Of a DNA stretch of 9,954 bases, positions 1 through 5,987 are shown piece after piece (position 1 is the stretch's first letter; the number at the start of each line of letters is the position of its first letter). Both the position numbers and the translations under genes were made by a program. Location of the stretch: contig JAJYAH010000193.1 in the NCBI GenBank assembly GCA_021779635.1, positions 1-9,954 of the forward strand, in the 5' to 3' direction. The stretch comes from Pseudomonadota bacterium (GTDB lineage: Bacteria; Pseudomonadota; Alphaproteobacteria; Rhizobiales; Xanthobacteraceae). The notes under the pieces were generated by a model, which saw nothing but the letters and a program-made list of their open reading frames with translations, searched no databases and was not told the origin of the DNA.

Positions 1-1118
1 GCCGCCGAGGTCAGCGCCTTGATCTTCATTTCGGCGACGTGCCCTTCATAGGTGATCTGCACCTTTGCAAGGCCGCTCTCGGTCAGTTGCCCGGCGAACG
101 AGCCCAGCTTTTCGGCAAGCTCGATGAACGGCTTCAGCTTGGGCGCCTCTTCGGCGGTAATCGACGGGAAATTCACCGCGTTGGAGATCGCGCCGGTCAA
201 GAGATAGTCCGACATCTGCTCGGCAACCTGAAGTGCGACATTCTCCTGCGCTTCGGTGGTGGCGGCGCCGAGATGCGGCGTGCAGATCACGTTGGGATGG
301 CCGAACAGGACGTTGGTGGTGGCCGGCTCCTCGACGAACACGTCGAACGCCGCACCCGCGACCTGCTTGGAATTCAGCGCATCGACCAGCGCCTGCTCGT
401 CGACCAGGCCGCCCCGCGCGCAATTGATGATGCGCACGCCCTTCTTCATCCTGGCCAGCGCCGCCGCATCGATGATGTTCTTGGTCTTCTCGGTCAGCGG
501 CGTGTGCAGGGTGACAAAATCGGCGCGCTTGAACAGATCGTCAAGCTCGACCTTCTCGACGCCGATGTCCTTGGCGCGTTCCGGCGACAGAAACGGGTCG
601 AACGCGATCACCTTCATGCGCAGGCCGAGGGCGCGGTCGGCGACGATCGAACCGATATTGCCGCAGCCGATCACGCCCAGCGTCTTGCCGGTGATCTCGA
701 CCCCCATGAAGCGGTTCTTCTCCCACTTGCCAGCCTGGGTCGACGCATCGGCCTGCGGAATCTCGCGCGCCAGCGCCAGCATCAGGGTGATGGCGTGTTC
801 GGCGGTGGTGATCGAATTGCCGAACGGCGTGTTCATCACAATGATACCCTTGGCGGTGGCGGCCGGTATCTCCACGTTGTCGACGCCGATCCCGGCACGG
901 CCGATGACCTTCAGCCGCTTCGCCTTCTCGATGATCTTGGCGGTCGCCTTGGTGGCGGAGCGGATCGCGAGGCCGTCGTAATGGCCGATGATCTCCGCGA
1001 GCTTGTCCTTATCCTTGCCGAGGTTGGGCTGGAAATCCACCTCGATGCCGCGATCCTTGAAGATCTGCACGGCGGCGGGCGACAAGGCGTCGGAAATGAG
1101 AACTTTGGGTTTGGACAT
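1..1118 (-). CDS. serA: D-3-phosphoglycerate dehydrogenase, 3' end cut by window
   Basis: Oxidises 3-phosphoglycerate to 3-phosphohydroxypyruvate with NAD, the first step of the phosphorylated serine pathway, in the cytoplasm. The frame is open from ATG at 1118 to the left edge, giving 372 residues. It has the NAD-binding GxGxxG at residues 151-156 (GCGNIG) with Asp174 at the end of the following strand, and the family's catalytic trio: Arg235 in CARGG, Glu264 in VEEP and His282 in TPHLGA. The substrate domain comes first, the nucleotide domain spans about 100-285, and from about 320 the chain enters the extra domain of the long, roughly 530-residue SerA form. The usual C-terminal ACT domain would lie outside the window. 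AGGA sits nine bases before the ATG. It lies downstream of serC on the same strand, separated by 235 bp of hairpin-rich repeat, so co-transcription is likely but inferred. Confidence 0.96.
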   Translation of the reverse strand, partial: MSKPKVLISDALSPAAVQIFKDRGIEVDFQPNLGKDKDKLAEIIGHYDGLAIRSATKATAKIIEKAKRLKVIGRAGIGVDNVEIPAATAKGIIVMNTPFGNSITTAEHAITLMLALAREIPQADASTQAGKWEKNRFMGVEITGKTLGVIGCGNIGSIVADRALGLRMKVIAFDPFLSPERAKDIGVEKVELDDLFKRADFVTLHTPLTEKTKNIIDAAALARMKKGVRIINCARGGLVDEQALVDALNSKQVAGAAFDVFVEEPATTNVLFGHPNVICTPHLGAATTEAQENVALQVAEQMSDYLLTGAISNAVNFPSITAEEAPKLKPFIELAEKLGSFAGQLTESGLAKVQITYEGHVAEMKIKALTSA

Positions 1119-1160
1119 GGGGATGATTCCTGAAAATGAAAATTTTGCTGAGCCGCTTAG

Positions 1161-1346
1161 CCCTCTCCCCTTGCGGGAGAGGGTGGCTCCTTCGAGCGAA
1201 GCGAGATGGAGCCGGATGAGGGGTTGCGACAAAACGTGAGGTCGCCCCCTCAGCCGCCTTCGCTTCGCCATGGCCGATGCAGGCATCGGTATTTTAAGAG
1301 CGGCGGCCGAAGGCCGCCTATGACCCTCTCCCACAAGGGGAGAAGG
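1161..1346. repeat. Mosaic of five intergenic palindromes between serC and serA
   Basis: Five hairpins follow one another. CCCTCTCCC/GGGAGAGGG (1161-1169, 1175-1183) has a perfect 9-bp stem and 5-base loop. GGCTCC/GGAGCC lies at 1185-1190 and 1208-1213. CCGATGC/GCATCGG lies at 1274-1280 and 1283-1289. GGCGGCC/GGCCGCC (1302-1308, 1312-1318) is a perfect 7-bp stem with loop GAA. CCCTCTCCC/GGGAGAAGG (1324-1332, 1338-1346) pairs 8 of 9. The outer hairpins share the same left arm, so the block is bounded by copies of one palindrome. This looks like a dispersed REP/BIME-like element of the sort common between rhizobial genes; that it is dispersed is inferred. In serC-to-serA mRNA it would form a structured spacer beginning 8 bases after the serC stop. 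No T-run follows the stems, so a terminator role is not evident. Confidence 0.75.
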
Positions 1347-1353
1347 AAAGTGG

Positions 1354-2526
<1,173 letters not shown>

Positions 2527-2577
2527 GATCTATCCTTCCAGATAGTAAGCCTCCCGTTGGGGGGAGGTGTCCCGCCG
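2527..2577 (-). promoter_or_regulatory. Probable serC leader RNA with hairpin around the ribosome-binding site
   Basis: On the minus strand the 50 bases before the serC ATG form two hairpins. The first is CCTCCC/GGGAGG (2550-2555 with 2562-2567) with a 6-base loop. The second is CTATC/GATAG (2541-2545 with 2530-2534) with loop TGGAAG, which contains the Shine-Dalgarno sequence. A leader RNA called serC has been described upstream of serC-serA operons in Alphaproteobacteria, its last stem overlapping the ribosome-binding site. Position, operon and architecture match here. I recognise it from memory and layout, not from a covariance search. Its ligand or signal is unknown to me. If transcription starts near 2574, as the adjacent promoter predicts, the leader is nearly all of the 5' untranslated region. 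Confidence 0.75.
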
Positions 2578-2605
2578 CGGTGCATAAGGGAATCGTGTTG
2601 CACCG
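2578..2605. repeat. Perfect 7-bp inverted repeat across the serC promoter
   Basis: CGGTGCA (2578-2584) and TGCACCG (2599-2605) are exact inverted copies separated by 14 bases. One arm overlaps the proposed -10 and the other the -35 edge. It could be an operator for a dimeric regulator. If transcription starts further upstream, it could instead be a first stem of the serC leader RNA. The sequence alone does not decide. Confidence 0.5.
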
Positions 2606-2609
2606 TCAA
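2581..2609 (-). promoter_or_regulatory. Candidate sigma-70 promoter of serC
   Basis: On the minus strand, -35 TTGACG (2604-2609) is followed by exactly 17 bases and then -10 TATGCA (2581-2586). The -35 matches the consensus at 5 of 6 positions and the -10 at only 3 of 6. The predicted start, near 2574, falls just before the leader hairpins. The -35 overlaps the TGA stop of the upstream small gene, so serC may have its own promoter and also receive read-through. This is a pattern match only. Confidence 0.5.
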
Positions 2610-2830
2610 GGAACTTCGGAAGGATCAGGCAGGATTCCGGCATCACGCTCGATTGATGGCTCGGCACCAACGTCCGCCGACAATTGCGCGGGCGGCTGCG
2701 AATCCAGCAGTTCTGCGGCATCGGTGACCAGCCTGGCGGCTCGGCGCCTGCTGGCAATTTTCAGGACGCTTTTTTCATCCGCCCGCACGACGTACTCGTT
2801 GCCGATCCTGACAATCGAATAATTCTTCAT
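2606..2830 (-). CDS. Small hypothetical protein, 74 residues
   Basis: I do not recognise the family. The N-terminal half (MKNYSIVRIGNEYVVRADE) looks like two short beta strands followed by a basic amphipathic helix, about residues 24-43, containing RRRAARL. The C-terminal 30 residues are rich in Pro, Ala, Asp and Glu and are probably disordered. There is no signal peptide or membrane segment, so it is likely cytoplasmic. I chose the ATG at 2830 over a TTG two codons earlier because GGGGAT sits about seven bases before it. Its stop codon lies inside the proposed -35 of serC, 79 bp before the serC start, so it may be the first gene of the serC-serA unit on longer transcripts. No link to serine metabolism can be read from the protein. 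Confidence 0.65.
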   Translation of the reverse strand: MKNYSIVRIGNEYVVRADEKSVLKIASRRRAARLVTDAAELLDSQPPAQLSADVGAEPSIERDAGILPDPSEVP

Positions 2831-2883
2831 TGGCAAATCCCCAAGCTACCCGAGCCCACGGGATAGGCCACACTGTCACGGAT

Positions 2884-2940
2884 CGTTCCGGGAAAAAAAT
2901 TACGAAGGCCTGATTAGTTTATCGTGCGTTAACCGGAACG
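2884..2940. repeat. CGTTCCGG inverted repeat upstream of the 74-residue gene
   Basis: CGTTCCGG (2884-2891) and CCGGAACG (2933-2940) are perfect inverted copies 41 bases apart, and CGTTCCG recurs at 2953-2959. Between them is an AT-rich stretch with A7 and TTAACC. A 12-13 base direct repeat, TGTCACGG(G)ATCG, flanks the area at 2874 and 3003. The 2831-3059 gap should hold the promoter of the 74-residue gene. I cannot assign a regulator. Confidence 0.45.
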
Positions 2941-3059
2941 AATGGCGAAACCCGTTCCGCAACGGTCGCAACGGTGGCCCGCTTTGTGACAGCGAGCTGA
3001 GTTGTCACGGGATCGAGATGTCATCGCACCATCACTCGGATGAAATCCCGGAATCCGCC

Positions 3060-3650
3060 TCAATGCGCCGGCGCCAGCCCGAGAGACCGTTCGCTCTCGC
3101 CGATCCAGCGCCGCACGGCGGCATAGCCGTCGAGGTGAAAGCCGCCTTCATGCGCGAGCCTCGTATAGGCCAGCAGCGCGACGTCGGCGAGCGAGACGGC
3201 ATCGCCGACCAGGAATCGCGTCGCGGCAAGCTGATGCTCCATTCGCGCCAGCGCCGCATAGCCACGTTTGATCTTGTCCGGATCGAGGTCGGACGCCGGC
3301 TTGCCGAGATAGACCATCTGGTAACGGCAGACCGCGACATAAGGCTCGTGGCTGTATTGCTCCCAGAACAGCCATTCGTCCATCTTTGCCGCGGCGAAGG
3401 CATCCGCAGGGATGAGATCGCTGCCGCGGGCAAGATAGCGGATGATGGCATTGGATTCCGCTAGCACCCGGCCGTCGTCGAATTCGATCACGGGCACCTG
3501 CCCGGCGCTGTTCATTTTGAGAAATTGCGTGGTGCGCGTCTCGCGCTTCCGCGTGTCGACGTCGATCCAGGTATAGGGCAGCGCGAGGGCGTCGCTGACC
3601 CATTTCACTTTCAGGCAATTGCCCGAATTGGTATCGCCGTAGATTTTCAT
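3060..3650 (-). CDS. Glutathione S-transferase family protein
   Basis: A 196-residue cytoplasmic two-domain GST fold. The N-terminal thioredoxin-like domain, about residues 1-78, carries SGNCLKVKW near the glutathione site, the cis-proline of GQVPVIE (Val52-Pro53) and the glutathione-binding Glu65-Ser66 pair in LAESNAIIRYLA. The C-terminal helical domain has the N-capping box S153-x-x-D156 in SLADVALLAYTR. Length and motifs fit bacterial GSTs that conjugate or reduce small electrophiles with glutathione. The substrate cannot be read, and Ser9 or Cys12 could be the catalytic residue. The ATG at 3650 has only a weak GGTGG upstream. It is separated by 229 bp from the 74-residue gene and by 111 bp from the upstream barrel gene, so it is probably expressed alone. 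Confidence 0.9.
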   Translation of the reverse strand: MKIYGDTNSGNCLKVKWVSDALALPYTWIDVDTRKRETRTTQFLKMNSAGQVPVIEFDDGRVLAESNAIIRYLARGSDLIPADAFAAAKMDEWLFWEQYSHEPYVAVCRYQMVYLGKPASDLDPDKIKRGYAALARMEHQLAATRFLVGDAVSLADVALLAYTRLAHEGGFHLDGYAAVRRWIGESERSLGLAPAH

Positions 3651-3731
3651 GGCCGGCCACCGCCGTTCTGGAAACAGCGACAGACGAGCAGGCGAACTTC
3701 ACCCTGTCAACGGGTTTGGTCCAGCCGCGAG

Positions 3732-3751
3732 CGAGCCTTGGGCGGGGCTCG
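3732..3751 (-). terminator. GC hairpin after the first barrel gene
   Basis: CGAGCC (3732-3737) and GGCTCG (3746-3751) form a 6-bp stem with an 8-base loop, starting about ten bases after the stop codon of the barrel gene. No T-run follows on the minus strand, so it is at best a weak or factor-assisted terminator, or a 3' stabilising hairpin. Confidence 0.35.
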
Positions 3752-3761
3752 GGGTCAGCGA

Positions 3762-4580
3762 TCAGAATTTGTAGCCCAGACCGACCCGGAAGGTGTTGAT
3801 GTCGGTGTCGATCGCCGAGGTGAAGCGAACGTATTCCCATTCCGCCCGCAGGAACAGGCATGACATCAGCATCATGTCGACCCCGAGCCCGCCGGAATAT
3901 CCGTAAATCAGGTGGCTGTATTGCCCGATCGTCGCATTGTAAGAGATTGGTATGTAAGTAAATCCAGGAGCGGCGTTCGCATTGACCCCGTACCCGGAGA
4001 TGGAGGCGGTCCTGACGATATCCGCCTGTCCCAGCGCTACCCCGCCGAACATATAGGGCAGGAACGATCCGACCGCATAGCCGGCGCGGGCGCGAAACGT
4101 CCCCATATCGGAAATCGCGATCGAACTCGTGGCCTGATACAACACGTTGTCAGTATAGCCAAGGGAGTCCACAAAGGAGCGACCCATGCTGTCGGTTTGT
4201 GAGCCGCCAAACTTGCCATGCAGATAGCTGAACTCCAAACCGAGAACGACACTGTCCCATTGGCTGTTATAACCCACAAAGCCACCGAATCCGGTTCCGC
4301 GAACCGAGACTTTGCCTCCCACCGGCCACGAGGAGACCTGGCCTGATTCCTCGAGCGCCAGACCGTTTAGGAGTTGGGCCGCGACGCTTTGCGTTGCGCC
4401 GCTGAAATTCATATCGGACTCGCCGATGGCGCCCTGGCCGCCGACGTAAAATCCCTGCCAGTTGACGGTCGGTGAAGGCGTGTACGGAAGCAGTGAGCCG
4501 TGAAGAAAATCGGGCATGTCGGCCGCCTGCGCGCCGGCTGCCGTTCCGAACATCATCATCGCCAGCAAAAATCTACGCAT
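3762..4580 (-). CDS. Outer-membrane beta-barrel protein, Omp25/RopB-like
   Basis: A 272-residue precursor with a Sec signal peptide: basic MRR, hydrophobic LLAMMMFGTAAG, and AQA-AD cleavage after residue 19 or 20. The mature protein opens with NWQGFYVGGQGAIG (40-53), the typical first strand of small rhizobial and Brucella barrels, and continues with alternating Gly/aromatic strands such as FRARAGYAV, SGGLGVDM and LFLRAEWEYVRF. It ends in GLGYKF, and the final Phe is the signal used by the outer-membrane assembly machinery. Length and pattern suggest an eight-stranded structural barrel, not a large porin. The ATG at 4580 has GGGAG seven bases upstream. Base composition seems somewhat lower in G+C than the flanking genes, as is common for barrel genes. 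It is separated from the second barrel gene by a strong terminator, so it has its own promoter. Confidence 0.88.
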   Translation of the reverse strand: MRRFLLAMMMFGTAAGAQAADMPDFLHGSLLPYTPSPTVNWQGFYVGGQGAIGESDMNFSGATQSVAAQLLNGLALEESGQVSSWPVGGKVSVRGTGFGGFVGYNSQWDSVVLGLEFSYLHGKFGGSQTDSMGRSFVDSLGYTDNVLYQATSSIAISDMGTFRARAGYAVGSFLPYMFGGVALGQADIVRTASISGYGVNANAAPGFTYIPISYNATIGQYSHLIYGYSGGLGVDMMLMSCLFLRAEWEYVRFTSAIDTDINTFRVGLGYKF

Positions 4581-4627
4581 CGCAGCACTCCCATCGAACG
4601 CTCTGGACTTGCGTTGATCATCGCCTG

Positions 4628-4639
4628 TTAACCTTAACC
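4628..4639. promoter_or_regulatory. Tandem TTAACC half-sites upstream of the first barrel gene
   Basis: TTAACCTTAACC lies 48 bp before the ATG at 4580, directly followed by AATCG. Each TTAACC resembles a CtrA half-site, but the two-base spacing is not that of a full box. The perfect palindrome TGTCGCGACA follows at 4646-4655. This is a possible regulator site in the promoter region, and the identity is uncertain. Confidence 0.3.
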
Positions 4640-4696
4640 AATCGTTGTCGCGACACGCGGCTGGAGCATTTTCCGGCGAAGGCCTGCCCCGCGACG

Positions 4697-4731
4697 CAAA
4701 AATAAAAACGGCGCGGGAATCCCGCGCCGTT
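4697..4731 (-). terminator. Strong rho-independent terminator of the second barrel gene
   Basis: Read on the minus strand, an 11-bp perfect stem (arms ACGGCGCGGG and CCCGCGCCGT plus one A-T pair, 4707-4731) with a three-base loop is followed by TTTTTATTTTT. It lies about 30 bases after the stop of the right-hand barrel gene and is the clearest terminator in the window. Confidence 0.93.
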
Positions 4732-4759
4732 GGCAGACGTAAAGAAGAATAAGACCCGA

Positions 4760-5605
4760 TCAGCCCTTGGTGACCAACGGCGGCGGCGGCGGCGGCACAT
4801 CGCAGCAGGTCCAGCGCACGCCAAGCATGATGTCTTGCGAGGTCAGGTCGCGGAACTGGAAGCTAGACGGGCCGGCGTTGCTGCCGTCGAACGAACTGCC
4901 GAAGCCGTGCACCGCGGTGCCCATGTCGAGATAGCGGTAGGCCAGTTCGACCGTGAAGTTATTGGTGACCCTGTACGCAATACCGGCATAGAGGGCCCAT
5001 GCGAGGTTGGTTGTGGATGCACCATTGGCGAAATACGAAGAGGCGCCGAAACTACCTAAGCCGGGAGCAAACGCCAAACCGGAGTCTTGAAGACCTGTGG
5101 TCTGAATATGCGCTGCGCCGACGCCGGCACCGACGAACGGCGTGAGGCACCACCAGGTGCCGAGATCGGCGTAGGCGTTGACCAGTCCGACCCAACTCGT
5201 ATAGCCGCCTTGATAGACGTCAGAGAGCGTGCTGCCGCCGGGGAACGTAGAGAAATCCGTACCACTGAAGCCAACACGCGAGCGGTACTCACCGGTGATG
5301 TCAGCGCGGAACCAGTTGTTGAATTGATAACCGACGCCGACGCTGTAGAACGTGCCGCCGGTGAAGCCCTCACCCTGTTGCGTCAGCGTCGAGCCGGCCG
5401 GCAAGGTGTCGTAAAGATTGTCGTGCAGCTTGCCGCTTGAATTGGTCATGCCGATATCGCCGCGCAAATACCACCCGCCGAAATCCTGCACCGGCGGCGC
5501 ATAATATGGCTGCGGGGGCGGCATGATCGGCATGTCGGCCGCGAACGCCGCCGATGACAGCAGGGATGCCGCTCCGGCGGCAACGAGAAACTTAACGCTA
5601 CGCAT
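4760..5605 (-). CDS. Outer-membrane beta-barrel protein with polyproline tail
   Basis: A 281-residue precursor of the Omp25-like opacity-protein class. The signal peptide is MRSVKFLVAAGAASLLSSAAFA, with cleavage at AFA-AD. The mature start is a proline-rich linker (residues 25-38, MPIMPPPQPYYAPP), then barrel strands beginning GGWYLRGDIG (43-52) and including YSVGVGYQF, LTPFVGAGVGAAH (154-166), FTVELAYRYLDMG (217-229) and DIMLGVRW (258-265). Unlike the other barrel it does not end in an aromatic residue: after Trp265 come Thr, Cys267-Cys268, Asp-Val, six prolines (271-276) and LVTKG. I chose ATG 5605 over the upstream GTG-like extension to 5683 because the signal peptide starts there and AAGGA sits eight bases before it. 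It is probably structural; pore function is not shown. An exact CtrA-type box lies 83 bp upstream. Confidence 0.88.
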   Translation of the reverse strand: MRSVKFLVAAGAASLLSSAAFAADMPIMPPPQPYYAPPVQDFGGWYLRGDIGMTNSSGKLHDNLYDTLPAGSTLTQQGEGFTGGTFYSVGVGYQFNNWFRADITGEYRSRVGFSGTDFSTFPGGSTLSDVYQGGYTSWVGLVNAYADLGTWWCLTPFVGAGVGAAHIQTTGLQDSGLAFAPGLGSFGASSYFANGASTTNLAWALYAGIAYRVTNNFTVELAYRYLDMGTAVHGFGSSFDGSNAGPSSFQFRDLTSQDIMLGVRWTCCDVPPPPPPLVTKG

Positions 5606-5687
5606 TGGCTTCGTCCTTTTGCCCGGTGAGGCAGACAACGGAGGCCTCACATCTAAAAACCCACGGCCGGACGATCGCACCAAAACC

Positions 5688-5702
5688 TTAAGCGGCGCTT
5701 AA
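5688..5702. promoter_or_regulatory. Exact CtrA-type box upstream of the second barrel gene
   Basis: TTAA (5688-5691), seven bases (GCGGCGC), TTAA (5699-5702), then CC: the classic TTAA-N7-TTAAC form recognised by the response regulator CtrA. It is 83 bp before the barrel-gene ATG, a reasonable position for a promoter-proximal activator or repressor site. A further nested repeat, AACCTTAA (5684-5691) with TTAAGGTT (5712-5719), surrounds it. CtrA binding is inferred from the motif. Confidence 0.65.
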
Positions 5703-5769
5703 CCCTAATTTTTAAGGTTGATAATCTCTTGGCAATATCCGCAAGGACATGTGCACCGCACCCGCATCG

Positions 5770-5827
5770 GGGCTCCGAGCAATAACATCGCGTCCTTTCA
5801 ATATCTTGGCATGCGACCCCGGAGCCC
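5770..5827. other. Intergenic inverted repeat GGGCTCCG/CGGAGCCC
   Basis: GGGCTCCG (5770-5777) and CGGAGCCC (5820-5827) are perfect inverted copies 42 bases apart, and the enclosed segment has its own short complementary TCGC/GCGA arms on the minus strand. TCTTGGCA occurs twice nearby (5727-5734, 5804-5811). There is no convincing open frame in 5720-5880. It might be a structured RNA or part of a 3' untranslated region. Apart from the features listed, I see nothing else in the 5606-5987 gap. Confidence 0.35.
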
Positions 5828-5880
5828 GCGAAGACACCTGTGCGGCCAGGCCGGGTCGAACTGTTGCGAATCGCCTGAAG

Positions 5881-5916
5881 TTTTTTTGCGTGGAAGAAAT
5901 CCGGCGCGCAAAAAAA
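5881..5916. repeat. Perfect 10-bp inverted repeat TTTTTTTGCG/CGCAAAAAAA
   Basis: TTTTTTTGCG (5881-5890) and CGCAAAAAAA (5907-5916) are exact inverted copies with a 16-base spacer. CGCC at 5872-5875 and GGCG at 5917-5920 could add four pairs beyond a five-base bulge. The right-hand A7, read as T7 on the minus strand, also serves the terminator below. Confidence 0.6.
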
Positions 5917-5928
5917 GGCGGCATCGCC
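5910..5928 (-). terminator. Probable terminator of the Fsr-type transporter gene
   Basis: On the minus strand, GGCG-ATGC-CGCC (5917-5928) is a 4-bp GC stem immediately followed by seven Ts. It lies about 60 bases after the transporter stop. The stem is short, so termination may be partial. The larger inverted repeat that overlaps it could compete for pairing. Confidence 0.45.
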
Positions 5929-5987
5929 ACAATCGCTAACAATGTGTTGACGAAGAACTCTGGATTCTCACACGAGCGCCGTTCGCG

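Noticed and set aside
39..1133. 364-codon open frame on the plus strand opposite serA
   Set aside because: Arg/Gly/Asp-rich low-complexity product with no domain, exactly antisense to a clear serA; a GC-rich codon shadow.
3651..3658. GGCCGGCC palindrome beside the GST start
   Set aside because: An eight-base GC palindrome is unremarkable in this base composition and has no partner sequence.
3762..5605. The two adjacent barrel genes as a recent tandem duplication
   Set aside because: Beyond the shared fold they differ in length, strand sequences, linker and C-terminus; there is no sign of recent copying.
5606..5683. N-terminal extension of the second barrel protein
   Set aside because: It would place 26 residues before a complete signal peptide that has its own ATG and ribosome-binding site.
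5712..5942. 76-codon minus-strand frame in the large gap
   Set aside because: TTG start, no ribosome-binding site, no recognisable motif, and it runs across both inverted repeats.
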